Shown piece by piece: positions 55,650-64,000 of a DNA stretch of 64,000 nucleotides. The notes below the pieces were generated by a model, which worked only from the letters and a program-made list of their open reading frames with translations, was not told where the DNA came from and did not search any database. The translations under genes and the position numbers were made by a program. Position 1 is the stretch's first letter. Each line of letters starts with the position of its first letter. The DNA is from Modicisalibacter luteus DSM 23508 (GTDB lineage Bacteria; Pseudomonadota; Gammaproteobacteria; Pseudomonadales; Halomonadaceae), in NCBI RefSeq assembly GCF_000378505.1, contig NZ_KB900001.1:62001-126000 (forward strand), given 5' to 3'.

Positions 55650-55949
55650 CTAGACCGTGAATGCCATGATGCCGAACATGGTGAGCACGAAGCCGCCGAA
55701 CAACAGCAGGCCCGCCAGCGACACCAGGATGAGCAGATAACCCAGAATCAGCGCTGCCAGTGCCCATCCATCGCCCTGTTCGCCGCTCTGACGGATCTGG
55801 TGTCGGGCAATATGCCCACAAACCACACCGCCCAGTGCCGCCGGCGCGACGAACACCGCCAATACGCTCAGCCCGAAGGCAACCAGGGCCATCAGGTTGG
55901 TTCCAGCGGGGGATGGCGAAGGTGGAGGGAACGAAGGGTACTCTCTCAT
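55650..55949 (-). CDS. DUF4190-type small membrane protein
   Basis: 99-residue protein. The first 20 residues are Ser/Pro-rich, and two hydrophobic helices (about residues 20-45 and 68-98) flank a short loop GHIARHQIRQSGEQGDGWALAALILGY that fits the DUF4190 pattern (GHxAxxxIrrs...G...A.aGlilGy). It is probably an inner-membrane protein of unknown function. It precedes the aldehyde dehydrogenase gene by 13 bp on the same strand. Confidence 0.8.
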   Translation of the reverse strand: MREYPSFPPPSPSPAGTNLMALVAFGLSVLAVFVAPAALGGVVCGHIARHQIRQSGEQGDGWALAALILGYLLILVSLAGLLLFGGFVLTMFGIMAFTV

Positions 55950-56047
55950 GTCTGTCTCTCTGTTTGTATCGCCTGGCTCTTAGACAGTAACCCAACCGGG
56001 AGCTATCGTGAACGCGCCTGGCGTTTCACCCCATGATGGGAGACAAG

Positions 56048-57184
56048 ATGCGTTACGAGGTAACCACGATCGATGCCATCGAGGCGGTACCTGCCGACCT
56101 CTGGAATGCCCTGGTCGGTAGCGACCACCCCTTCCTGCGTCATGAATTCCTGCATGCCCTGGAAATTACCGGGGCGGTGACTCCCGACAGGGGGTGGTCA
56201 CCTCGGCATCTCCTGGTGTGGCGGGATGGCTCGCTGGTGGCGGCGATGCCTCGCTACGCCAAGGAGCACTCGTATGGCGAGTATGTGTTCGACTGGGCCT
56301 GGGCGGATGCCTGGGAGCGTGCCGGGGGCGATTACTATCCCAAGGGACTGACCGCCATTCCCTTTACTCCTGTACCCGGCCCCCGGGTGATCCTGGCGCA
56401 GGAGGCGGAACGGCAGGAGATTCTCCATGTCCTTGCGGAGCAATGCTGCAACGACGACCAGTCGAGCTGGCATCTGTTGTTCGCCGAAGACGCCGAGGTG
56501 GATGCCTGGCTGCAGGTGCGTCCGCAGCTTGTCGAGCGGCATGCTGTTCAGTTCCAGTGGCAGGATCAAGGATTCGGTGACTTCGAGGGCTTTCTGGCTG
56601 CGATGACATCCAAGCGCCGCAAGGAGATACGGCGCGAGCGCCGGCGCATCGAAGCACAGGGGCTGGTCATGCACCGTCTCACTGGCGAGGCTATCGATGA
56701 CAGTGCGCTGGAACACTTCTATCGATGCTACCAGCTTACCTACCTGGAGCGGGGCCAGCATCCCTATCTGCCGCGTGCCTTCTTCCAGCGCCTGCGTGAT
56801 TGCATGCCGGAGTCGCTGTTGCTGGTGCAGGCACGACTGGCAGGCCGGCCGGTGGGGTCGGCATTGTGCCTGCAGGGCGACCGCACCCTCTATGGACGTT
56901 ACTGGGGGAGCGAGGTAGAGGCGGACTGCCTGCACTTCGAAACGTGTTACTACCAAGGAATCGAGCACTGTCTGGCCACCGGCCTGACACGCTTCGATCC
57001 CGGTACCCAGGGTGAGCACAAGCTGGTGCGTGGCTTTGCACCACGCCGCTTGCGGTCGCTCCATTACATCGTGGATCCCGGGTTTCGCGATGCAGTGGCG
57101 CGTTTCTGTCGAGAGGAGGGCGGCTACGTTGAAGCGTACCATCGCCAGTCGCTTGCGCGCCTGCCATATCGACACGAGTCGTAG
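56048..57184 (+). CDS. FemAB/GNAT-like protein (DUF482, peptidogalycan family)
   Basis: 378-residue protein of the PF04339 family, with an acyltransferase (GNAT) double fold. Conserved features include PFLRHEFLHALE near residue 27, WSPRHLLVW, FDWAWADAWERAG near residue 85, KRRKEIRRERR near residue 195 and FDPGTQGEHKLVRGF near residue 316. The function is unproven in most members; peptidoglycan- or amino-acyl-transfer has been suggested. The ATG at 56048 follows GGGAG by 6 bp and is preferred to ATGs at 56033 and 56036. It is followed 50 bp later by the antiporter gene. Confidence 0.85.
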   Translation: MRYEVTTIDAIEAVPADLWNALVGSDHPFLRHEFLHALEITGAVTPDRGWSPRHLLVWRDGSLVAAMPRYAKEHSYGEYVFDWAWADAWERAGGDYYPKGLTAIPFTPVPGPRVILAQEAERQEILHVLAEQCCNDDQSSWHLLFAEDAEVDAWLQVRPQLVERHAVQFQWQDQGFGDFEGFLAAMTSKRRKEIRRERRRIEAQGLVMHRLTGEAIDDSALEHFYRCYQLTYLERGQHPYLPRAFFQRLRDCMPESLLLVQARLAGRPVGSALCLQGDRTLYGRYWGSEVEADCLHFETCYYQGIEHCLATGLTRFDPGTQGEHKLVRGFAPRRLRSLHYIVDPGFRDAVARFCREEGGYVEAYHRQSLARLPYRHES

Positions 57185-57234
57185 GTGATCAGGCCAGTTG
57201 GAAATGTAACGGACAAGAAAGGATCTCACAGGAC

Positions 57235-59052
57235 ATGAACTTTCTCTTCGAGGCCGCCGTATTGCTAGGCGCAGCCATTGTGGCGGTTCCTTTGTTCCAG
57301 CGCTTGGGGCTAGGGTCGATCCTGGGGTATCTAGCCGCCGGGTTGGTTTTGGGGCCGTCTGTCAGCGGCTTTATTGCAGAGCCCGAAACCGTGCTGCACT
57401 TCGCCGAGTTCGGCGTCGTAATGCTGTTGTTCATCATCGGTCTGGAGCTGGAGCCTTCCCGCCTTTGGGCCATGCGTAAACGCCTGTTTGGCTTGGGAGC
57501 ATTGCAGCTACTGGGCTGCGCTGTCCTGCTGATGCCGATCGGCCTGGCCTTGGGGCTGTCCCTGGAGGTCTCGATTCTGCTGGGGCTGATCCTCGCCCTG
57601 TCATCGACGGCCTTCGCGCTGCAGGTGCTCAACGAGCGCCACCATTTCGCGACGCCTCACGGCCAGGCGGCGTTTGCCATCCTGCTGTTTCAGGATCTCG
57701 CAGTCATTCCCCTATTGGCACTGTTGCCACTGTTTGCGGGCGATATCGGCGTCGCGTCCGAGGAATCCTGGCTGGCAGTTCTGCGGGGCCTGGGCAGCGT
57801 CATTGCTGCGATCGTGATTGGCCGGCTGGTCTTTCCCCGGGTGCTGGCGTTGGTGGCGCGTAGCGAGGTGCACGAAGTGTTCACCGCCGCCGCGCTGTTC
57901 ATGGTGCTGGGCATGGCGTTGGCCATGGAGTGGGCTGGGCTGTCCATGGCGCTGGGCGCCTTCCTGGGCGGGGTCCTGCTCGCCGACACCGTCTATCGTC
58001 ACGAACTCGAGGCCAATATTGAGCCCTTCAAGGGCTTGTTGCTGGGACTGTTCTTCATTGCCGTGGGTATGTCGGTGGATCTTGCGCTGGTGTTCGACAG
58101 CCTGCTCTGGGTGCTGGGCATTACTCTGGCCCTGCTGGTAGCCAAGATGATCGTTATTGCCCTGGTGGGGCTGGTAGCGCGTCTCCCCAAGCCGGAAATC
58201 CCACGCCTTGCCGCCGTCATTGCCCAGGGTGGCGAGTTCGATTTCGTATTATTGACCGCTGCGGTCAGTGCAGGCGTGTTCGATCAGCGTATTGCCAGCC
58301 TGGGGATCGCCGCGGTAACGCTGTCTATGGCCCTCACCCCGTTCTTGTACCGAGCCGGGGAGCGGCTGGGGGATCGCTTCAAGGAGAAACGGCCCTATGA
58401 CGACCACTTCGATGATGATACGCCACAGGTACTGATCGCTGGGCTGGGTCGTTTCGGACAGATGATCGCGCGCGTTCTCAAGAGCCAGGACATCAGCTTT
58501 ACTGCGCTTGATCCCAACATTCGGCAGGTCGAGTTCATTCGCCGGTTCGGGTCACGTATCTATTATGCAGATGCCACGCGCCTGGATTTGCTTAGAGCGG
58601 CGGGAGCCGAGCAGGCGAAACTGCTCGTCGTTGCCGTCGATAATGCGGAAACGGCGACCCTGATCGTGCGTCAGGCGCGTATGCATTTTCCGCACTTGAA
58701 GGTATATGCGCGGGCGCGCAACCGCCATCATGCCTGGCACCTGATGGAAATTGGCGTGGACGCCGTAGTTCGTGAGACGTTTCCAGCGAGCATGGAGATG
58801 AGTGCCGAAGTCCTCAAGGGGCTGGGGTATCCCAGTTCGAACGCGATGGATGCTGTGCGCACCTTCCGCGACTTCGATATCCAGCTATTCAATAACTCCT
58901 ACGAGCATCGTAACGATGAAGACACGCTGGTGGCTAACGAAAAGGCGGCCATGGCCGAACTGCAATCCCTGTTCCAGAAGGAGCTGGGTGGCAGGACGCT
59001 ACGGGGAGAGGCACCACCGGGTGTAGAGCGTACCGAGCCTGAAAGCCCATAA
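57235..59052 (+). CDS. CPA2-family cation/proton antiporter (KefB/KefC-like)
   Basis: 605-residue inner-membrane protein with about twelve hydrophobic helices in residues 1-375, including FLIIGLELEPSRLW, LALSSTAFALQVL, VIPLLALLP and AQGGEFDFVLLTAAV. A RCK/TrkA-N domain occupies residues 395-520, its nucleotide-binding loop being LIAGLGRFGQM. The C-terminal tail is acidic. KefB/C proteins export K+ in exchange for H+ when glutathione adducts bind; whether this copy is glutathione-gated cannot be said. No KefF/KefG ancillary gene is adjacent. An AAGGAT element precedes the start. Confidence 0.9.
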   Translation: MNFLFEAAVLLGAAIVAVPLFQRLGLGSILGYLAAGLVLGPSVSGFIAEPETVLHFAEFGVVMLLFIIGLELEPSRLWAMRKRLFGLGALQLLGCAVLLMPIGLALGLSLEVSILLGLILALSSTAFALQVLNERHHFATPHGQAAFAILLFQDLAVIPLLALLPLFAGDIGVASEESWLAVLRGLGSVIAAIVIGRLVFPRVLALVARSEVHEVFTAAALFMVLGMALAMEWAGLSMALGAFLGGVLLADTVYRHELEANIEPFKGLLLGLFFIAVGMSVDLALVFDSLLWVLGITLALLVAKMIVIALVGLVARLPKPEIPRLAAVIAQGGEFDFVLLTAAVSAGVFDQRIASLGIAAVTLSMALTPFLYRAGERLGDRFKEKRPYDDHFDDDTPQVLIAGLGRFGQMIARVLKSQDISFTALDPNIRQVEFIRRFGSRIYYADATRLDLLRAAGAEQAKLLVVAVDNAETATLIVRQARMHFPHLKVYARARNRHHAWHLMEIGVDAVVRETFPASMEMSAEVLKGLGYPSSNAMDAVRTFRDFDIQLFNNSYEHRNDEDTLVANEKAAMAELQSLFQKELGGRTLRGEAPPGVERTEPESP

Positions 59053-59102
59053 GGCGTCTGTAAAAAGCCCGAGTCATGCAACGACAGTCAAGGAGAAAAG
59101 TC

Positions 59103-59936
59103 ATGGCGCCTAGACATTGGCGTGAACGCCTGGAAACGCTGGGTCTGACCGCCTCTGGCGAACCGACGCCTCTGTCCGGCGGTGACATCGCTGCGGTATG
59201 GCGTCTGGAAACCCGCGAGGGTGTCGTGGTGCTTAAGCAGGACGATGCCCAGCGCCTGGCCGGTGAGGCCGATGGATTGCAGGCATTGCGTGCAGCCGGG
59301 ACATCCCTGGTAGTGCCGGATGTCCTGGGGCTCGATGACGATCTGCTGGTCATGGAAGCGCTGGAAACAAAAGGTGGGCGCCGCGACGATCGAGCGCTTG
59401 GTGAGGGGCTGCGCGAGCTTCATGCAGTAACTGGCGACACACATGGCTGGGAGCGGGACAATGCCTGCGGGCTTACGCCGCAGCCCAACACTCCTCGTGA
59501 TGACGGCCGGGTGTTTCAGCGAGAGTGCCGTCTGCTGCCGCTGGGACGGGCCTGCCACGATAAAGGGTTGCTGGACAAGGCGACGTTGGAATCACTGAAC
59601 AGCGTCGCTGAGCGGCTCGAGGAATGGCTACCCGATACCAGGCCCAGCCTGCTGCATGGCGATCTATGGTCGGGCAACGTACTCCATTCGACACGCGGCC
59701 CGGCGATCATTGATCCGGCCGTTTATCGTCATTACCCCGAGGTGGACCTGGCCATGCTGACCTTGTTCGGTTCGCCTTCGGCAGCGTTTTTCGAGGCGTA
59801 TTGGGACGGGCCGGCACCGGATGACTGGATGCGCCGACAGGCCCTGTTCCAGCTCTATCCCTTGCTCAATCACCTGCTGTTGTTCGGCAGCGGCTATCGC
59901 AGCGCGGTGGAGCGGACCATTGCCGGGCTGCTGTAA
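59103..59936 (+). CDS. Fructosamine kinase family protein
   Basis: 277-residue APH-fold kinase that phosphorylates ketoamine (Amadori) sugar adducts on proteins. N-terminal PLSGGDIAAVWRLET is near residue 20, the lysine of VVLKQDD near residue 45, catalytic LLHGDLWSGNVLH near residue 184, and IIDPAVYRHYPEVDLAML supplies the metal-binding Asp. The ATG at 59103 is preceded by AAGGAG at 59090-59095; an upstream in-frame ATG at 59076 is less likely. It is convergent with the next gene. Confidence 0.9.
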   Translation: MAPRHWRERLETLGLTASGEPTPLSGGDIAAVWRLETREGVVVLKQDDAQRLAGEADGLQALRAAGTSLVVPDVLGLDDDLLVMEALETKGGRRDDRALGEGLRELHAVTGDTHGWERDNACGLTPQPNTPRDDGRVFQRECRLLPLGRACHDKGLLDKATLESLNSVAERLEEWLPDTRPSLLHGDLWSGNVLHSTRGPAIIDPAVYRHYPEVDLAMLTLFGSPSAAFFEAYWDGPAPDDWMRRQALFQLYPLLNHLLLFGSGYRSAVERTIAGLL

Positions 59937-59992
59937 TCGGTGTTGCCGTGTCAGCCCGGCAAGGCGGCTTGCAGCATGACGATGCAGAGGAC

Positions 59993-60904
59993 TTAGCGGG
60001 TCGAGACCAGCTTGCGTCGGAGTCGCTGCCACCAGTCGGTGGTTTTGCGCGGCCGGCTTTCGGTAGTCTCGGGACGTTCCAGGAATTTTCGGATCGGTGC
60101 GACCTGCGCGGCACGGTCCAGCAAGGGGGCATGACCGCAACCAGCGGCGGTCAGTGATGCCATGCCCGGTTGAATCTCTTTCATGCGCTCGACTGTAGTC
60201 TCGCTGAGCAGGGGGGAGAATTCGCCGCGGATGACCATCAGCGGGCAGTGGATGGCGCGCCAATCCGCCCACAGATCACGGGGCGTATCGTGGATAAACT
60301 GATTGGCGATACGCGGATCGTAGTGAAACGTCCAGGTACCGCCGGGTAAGCGGCGAGCGCTATCCAGGGCCAGGCGGCGCCAATCGTCCTCGTTGTCTAT
60401 GCCGAAGCCGGTGTAATGCGACTTGACCTCGTTCAGCAGGGCCCCAAACGTGGGAAAGAAATGGGGAACGCTGAAGTAGCTGGCCAGGTCGCTGAGACCG
60501 TCGGCTTCGATCTCGGGACCCACATCGTTGATGACGAGGCGCTCGATGCGATCGCGTCCCTGTTCGGAGGCGGCCAGCAACATGCCCAGCAAGCCTCCCA
60601 TGGAAGTTCCCAGCCACGCGACCTGGGTCAGACGAAAATGATCGAGTAGGGCCAGGGCGAGCTGCATGTAGCGTTCGTAGAGGTAGTCGTGCGCCGGAAA
60701 CAGTGACCAGCTCGACAGGCCGCGCCCGGGTGTGTCGGGAGCGATTATCCGCCAGCCGGGGCCAAGTTCACGGGCTAGCCCGCCGAAGTCACCACCGTGC
60801 CGAGCCAGGCCATGCCAGGCGATTAAGGTACGAGGCGCCTGGGGATGCCAGATGCGTACGGCAATTTCCTGCGCCTTGATTTCAACCAACTCCAGTGCAT
60901 CCAT
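59993..60904 (-). CDS. Alpha/beta hydrolase
   Basis: 303-residue cytoplasmic hydrolase. The oxyanion region AWHGLARHGGDF is near residue 30, the nucleophile elbow WLGTSMGG near residue 98, a possible acidic residue in the VIRGEFSPLL strand near residue 227, and the catalytic His in GCGHAPLLD near residue 261. A C-terminal basic tail follows the last helix. The substrate is unknown. It is oriented the same way as the tetR gene but separated by 67 bp of AT-rich DNA. Confidence 0.85.
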   Translation of the reverse strand: MDALELVEIKAQEIAVRIWHPQAPRTLIAWHGLARHGGDFGGLARELGPGWRIIAPDTPGRGLSSWSLFPAHDYLYERYMQLALALLDHFRLTQVAWLGTSMGGLLGMLLAASEQGRDRIERLVINDVGPEIEADGLSDLASYFSVPHFFPTFGALLNEVKSHYTGFGIDNEDDWRRLALDSARRLPGGTWTFHYDPRIANQFIHDTPRDLWADWRAIHCPLMVIRGEFSPLLSETTVERMKEIQPGMASLTAAGCGHAPLLDRAAQVAPIRKFLERPETTESRPRKTTDWWQRLRRKLVSTR

Positions 60905-60971
60905 GTCCTAGCCCGAATCGCTGTGCGTAAAAGCAGTGTAGTGACTACGCTGCTTTGCAACATACGAGTTC

Positions 60972-61589
60972 TCATGGAGTGCGCTGGATTAGTCGGAAGA
61001 AGGTATTGATCAGCTCGCTGCCTTCTTCTTGTAAGGAAAAACACTCAGGATTGCGCAGCCAGTCGTGGATGAGTCCGCTCAGGGTGGACTGCAGTAACCG
61101 CGAGGCCGTATCGGGAGACAAGTGCGACACCAGCAGGCCTTGTTCGTAGGCATAACGGAACTGCTCGCGCATGCCAGCCTGGCACTCTTTTACCAAGCGA
61201 TTCTGCATTTCCAGTGGATTGATGTCGCTAAAGAACTCGCAGCGATGCAAGAGGATGGAATGGATGCGTTGCGCATGGGGTTGCTCGATGCGGGGAAGGC
61301 CGTTCAGGCACGCCAGACGCAGGGTTTCCAGGGGAGATTCGACGTCCGAGGTGGAGCGAACCTCTTCCAGCAACTCCTCGAAGGGCATCCGCACACGGTC
61401 GAGCAGGGCATGGAACAAATCCGCCTTGTTCTTGAAGTGCCAGTAGACCGCCCCGCGGGTCATGCCGGCATGACGCGCAATCTGTTCGAGTGAGGTGCGT
61501 GCCACACCGTTGCCGTAAAAAACCTCTTCGGCGGCGTCGAGCAGGGCTTCGCGGGTCGCTTCGGCTTCGGCTTTGGTGCGTCTGGCCAT
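60972..61589 (-). CDS. TetR-family repressor of the efflux operon (AcrR/TtgR-like)
   Basis: 205-residue TetR protein. The N-terminal helix-turn-helix is clear: ARRTKAEAEATREALLDAAEEVF, then GVARTSLEQIARHAGMTRGAVYWHFKNKADLFHAL. The C-terminal ligand domain has AcrR/TtgR-like composition. It is divergent from the RND efflux genes with a 127-bp gap that contains a palindrome at 61,654-61,677, so it most likely represses that operon and itself until a hydrophobic drug binds. Confidence 0.9.
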   Translation of the reverse strand: MARRTKAEAEATREALLDAAEEVFYGNGVARTSLEQIARHAGMTRGAVYWHFKNKADLFHALLDRVRMPFEELLEEVRSTSDVESPLETLRLACLNGLPRIEQPHAQRIHSILLHRCEFFSDINPLEMQNRLVKECQAGMREQFRYAYEQGLLVSHLSPDTASRLLQSTLSGLIHDWLRNPECFSLQEEGSELINTFFRLIQRTP

Positions 61590-61653
61590 GAGAACGAGGA
61601 CTCATTAGGGACTGAATAACTGATCCTGCATCATAACGTAACGCCGGAAGATT

Positions 61654-61677
61654 TACATTCATGGTTGTATGGATGTA
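61654..61677. promoter_or_regulatory. Probable TetR operator in efflux promoter
   Basis: TACATTCAT (61654-61662) and ATGGATGTA (61669-61677) form an inverted repeat with one mismatch and a 6-bp centre (GGTTGT). The layout and sequence resemble AcrR/TtgR operators as I remember them. It lies 40 bp before the efflux start and 65 bp before the repressor start, so it could control both promoters. Confidence 0.65.
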
Positions 61678-61716
61678 GTCTTGGCCCCAATTATTACTCG
61701 ACTAAGGAAATAGGCG

Positions 61717-62985
61717 ATGCGCTTATTCACGAGCGGACGCGGGCTGTGCAGTGGCATGGTGCTGATGGCGTTGGCGATGGCCGGGTGTGGGGAGGAGGAA
61801 CCCTCCCAGGCTCAGGAGCAGGGTGGAGAGCAGCAGCCCCCACGTATTGCTCAAGTCATGGAAATGTCGCTCCGGGACATTCCGCTGGGTAAATCCTATC
61901 CGGCGATGCTGCGCAGCGATAACGAGGTCAGGTTGGTCGCGCGCGTCACCGGGACACTCGAGGCGCGGCATTTCGAGCCAGGCGAAATGGTGGAGAAGGG
62001 CGAGAGCTTGTACACCATTGAACCCGATGTTTACCAGGCAACGGTGCGTCAGCGCGAGGCCGACCTGCAGAGCGCCCAGGCCGAAGCCAGCCGTGCTCGG
62101 CGCGATGCCGAACGCTTCGAGCGCCTGCTGCGTCAGAACTCGGTCAGTGAGCAACAGCGTGACGAGGCGCGCGCGCAGCTGCGCGTTGCCGAGGCGAGTG
62201 TGGCGCAGGCCGAAGCGGCGCTGGAAAGTGCCCAGATTGATCTCGACTATAGCGACGTTACCGCGCCTGTCAGCGGCCAGATCAGCCTGAGCGAGGTCAA
62301 CGTCGGCAACTTTGTCACCTCGGGGGCCGAGTTGGCGACCATTACTCCGCTCGATCCGCTGGAAGTGCGCTTCCAGCTGCCACAACAGGACGCTTTCGAA
62401 CTGCGCCGCCAGCGTCGTGAAGGCAGGACCGAAATCATCGCCAAACTCGAACTACCGACGCGCAGTGGCAGCGCGCCAGAGCCACTGGAAGGTCGTCTCG
62501 ATTTTCTGGGCTCGCAGGTCAGTCAGAGCACCAGTACCGTTCAGGCCAGTGCTCACTTCGACAACCCCGAAGGGCTTTTCCTGCCCGGGCAGTTCGTGCG
62601 TGTCAGGCTCGAGGGTCTGAAGCGCTTCGACGTCATGGCGGTGCCGGAAATCGCCGTGACGCAGGGATTGATGGGCCCGCAGGTCTTTGTACTGGACGAG
62701 CAGAACACAGCGCGCACGCGGAATGTGACGGTCGGCGAGACCGCTGGCCCCTGGGAGATTATCACCGATGGTCTCGAGCCGGGTGATCGCGTAATCGTCA
62801 GCGATCCTGGCGGCATCGAGGCCGGCACGAGCATCGACCCACAACCCTTCGATGGCGATGCCGAGCAGCTTTCCGCCCAGGCCGAGGAGGGCGAAGGTGA
62901 GGGCTCCGCCGAGGTGGAGCAGGCCGCTTCACAAGGGGGAGCGGGTCCGGGTGCGCCAGAGGGTGACGGGGAAGAAAACGAATGA
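61717..62985 (+). CDS. RND efflux periplasmic adaptor (MexA/AcrA family) lipoprotein
   Basis: 422-residue membrane-fusion protein. A lipoprotein signal peptide ends in the lipobox LAMAGC, with Cys24 as the lipidated residue. It continues with the barrel-sandwich start DNEVRLVARVTGTLEARHFEPG, a helical hairpin of Ala/Arg/Gln-rich heptads (residues about 110-170), and the beta-barrel domain. The C-terminal 50 residues are very acidic and Gly/Glu-rich, more than in typical AcrA. It links an inner-membrane RND pump to a TolC-type channel. Its stop overlaps the pump start (ATGA). Confidence 0.95.
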   Translation: MRLFTSGRGLCSGMVLMALAMAGCGEEEPSQAQEQGGEQQPPRIAQVMEMSLRDIPLGKSYPAMLRSDNEVRLVARVTGTLEARHFEPGEMVEKGESLYTIEPDVYQATVRQREADLQSAQAEASRARRDAERFERLLRQNSVSEQQRDEARAQLRVAEASVAQAEAALESAQIDLDYSDVTAPVSGQISLSEVNVGNFVTSGAELATITPLDPLEVRFQLPQQDAFELRRQRREGRTEIIAKLELPTRSGSAPEPLEGRLDFLGSQVSQSTSTVQASAHFDNPEGLFLPGQFVRVRLEGLKRFDVMAVPEIAVTQGLMGPQVFVLDEQNTARTRNVTVGETAGPWEIITDGLEPGDRVIVSDPGGIEAGTSIDPQPFDGDAEQLSAQAEEGEGEGSAEVEQAASQGGAGPGAPEGDGEENE

Positions 62986-64000
62986 ATTTCTCCAATTTCT
63001 TCATCAGCCGGCCGATCTTCGCCACCGTCATCTCGCTGATCCTTGCGCTGGTCGGGGTGGTGGCGATGCGCGCATTGCCGATCGAACAGTATCCTAGCGT
63101 GGTGCCGCCGACGGTGTCGGTACAGGCGCAGTTCCCCGGCGCAGACGCGGAAACGGTCGCGCAGACGGTAGCAGCACCGATTGCCGAGGCCGTCAACGGC
63201 GTCGAGAACATGCTGTACATGACCTCGACCAGCGCCGATAACGGCACCATGAGCATGAATGTGGCGTTCAATATCGGCAGTGATGGCGATATCAATACCA
63301 TCAACGTCAACAACCGGGTACAGCAGGCCTTGTCGCAATTGCCGGAGTCGGTGCAGTCACAGGGCGTGAATGTCGAGCTGAGCTCAAGCGATATTTTGAT
63401 GGTAATCGCGCTGACCTCGCCCTCCGGTGAGTACAACAACATCTATATGCAGAACTACGCCACACTCAACATCCTTGACGAGTTGCGTCAGGTGCCGGGC
63501 GTGGGCAATGCCGAGGTGCTGGGTGGCGGTGAGTTCGCCATGCGTATCTGGCTGGACCCGGACAAGCTGGCCCAGTACGACCTGACGCCGGCCGAGGTGG
63601 CGAGTACCATCCGCGCGCAGAATACCGAGGTACCCGCCGGCAGCTTGGCGCAGGCACCACAGGGTGACTCGCGCGCCTATACCTATACCATTACTGCCGG
63701 TGGCCGCCTGTCGAATGCCGAGCAGTTTCGCAATATCTATCTGCGCACCAATCCGGACGGTTCAGCGCTGCATCTCGAGGACGTGGCACGTATCGAACTG
63801 GGCGCGTCTTTCTACGGTATCGAGGCGCGTCTGAACGGCGCGACGATGACTCCGATCATTATCAATCAGCAGCCCGGCGCCAACGCGCTGGAGACCGCCG
63901 ACGCCGTCAAGGCTACCATGCAGGAGCTTGACGGTCGTTTCCCGCCGGGCATGGAATACGTTATTCCTTACGACACCACGCTGTTCATCGATGCGTCGGT
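62982..64000 (+). CDS. RND multidrug efflux permease (AcrB/MexB family), truncated by window
   Basis: First 339 residues of an RND pump, running off the right edge; the complete protein would be about 1,050 residues. It begins MNFSNFFISRPIFATVISLI (first membrane helix), followed by ALPIEQYPSVVPPTVSVQAQFPGA and the porter-domain segment AQTVAAPIAEAVNGVENMLYM, which is typical of AcrB/MexB. The start overlaps the adaptor stop, so the two are one operon. An outer-membrane component might follow beyond the window. Confidence 0.95.
   Translation, partial: MNFSNFFISRPIFATVISLILALVGVVAMRALPIEQYPSVVPPTVSVQAQFPGADAETVAQTVAAPIAEAVNGVENMLYMTSTSADNGTMSMNVAFNIGSDGDINTINVNNRVQQALSQLPESVQSQGVNVELSSSDILMVIALTSPSGEYNNIYMQNYATLNILDELRQVPGVGNAEVLGGGEFAMRIWLDPDKLAQYDLTPAEVASTIRAQNTEVPAGSLAQAPQGDSRAYTYTITAGGRLSNAEQFRNIYLRTNPDGSALHLEDVARIELGASFYGIEARLNGATMTPIIINQQPGANALETADAVKATMQELDGRFPPGMEYVIPYDTTLFIDAS

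Noticed and set aside
1-64000. CRISPR array
   Set aside because: No series of regularly spaced direct repeats was seen anywhere in the window.

Overview
The window looks like a stretch of a moderately GC-rich gammaproteobacterial chromosome, most probably a member of the Halomonadaceae. That assignment is an inference from the Entner-Doudoroff cluster with a divergent gap gene, the opgG-opgH pair, the RND efflux operon with a TetR repressor, and general protein character. It cannot be fixed to a species from sequence alone. The window splits into an accessory half (about 1-31,750) and a core-like half (about 33,600-64,000), joined by a short decayed zone.

Region 1 (1-17,780) is a type I BREX phage-defence operon in the order (brxA end)-brxB-brxC-pglX-pglZ-brxL. 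It carries three inserts between the canonical genes. The first is an ABC-type ATPase plus a small protein with a PD-(D/E)XK-like signature, between brxC and pglX. The second is a GmrSD/BrxU-like DUF262-HNH protein between pglX and pglZ. The third is an ankyrin-repeat protein plus a small Mrr-like putative nuclease, between pglZ and brxL. In each two-gene insert the partners overlap by ATGA, and the inserts join the BREX genes with little or no spacing, so they look like built-in accessory defence modules. The ankyrin/nuclease pair and the ATPase/nuclease pair are the best candidates for undescribed systems here.

Region 2 (17,871-31,744) is the rest of the island: a run of small uncharacterised genes, a metallophosphoesterase, a zinc-finger-like unknown and an ADP-ribosylglycohydrolase; two small secreted proteins; a DUF1232 protein; a WYL-domain regulator of the BrxR type; a DUF2201-like gene fused to a decayed IS256 transposase remnant; an HsdR N-terminal scrap; a tandem pair of DUF262 proteins (a second GmrSD-like module); and a frameshifted IS5/IS427 element. 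The island ends at a 47-bp 3' fragment of a tRNA-Ile2(CAU) gene with CCA, the expected scar of integration into a tRNA gene. The intact tRNA and integrase should lie to the left, outside the window.

Region 3 (31,794-34,028) holds two broken dehalogenation-type genes. One is a truncated alpha/beta hydrolase. The other is a near-complete group I haloacid dehalogenase (dehI) broken only at a seven-base G/C run. A CBS-domain protein follows. The next 1.1 kb has no convincing gene.

Region 4 (35,108-64,000) is ordinary chromosome: osmoregulated periplasmic glucan synthesis (opgG-opgH), an SLC13/RCK permease, a carboxylesterase and a UbiA-type prenyltransferase; then a reverse-strand sugar operon edd-glk-mutarotase-aldo/keto reductase-pgi-pfkB feeding glucose and fructose into the Entner-Doudoroff pathway, with gap divergent from edd. 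After that come a PAS-GGDEF diguanylate cyclase, a secreted dienelactone hydrolase-like protein, an aldehyde dehydrogenase, a small membrane protein, a FemAB/GNAT-like protein, a CPA2 antiporter, a fructosamine kinase, an alpha/beta hydrolase, and a TetR repressor divergent from an RND efflux operon that runs off the right edge. A palindrome in the TetR/efflux gap looks like the repressor's operator.
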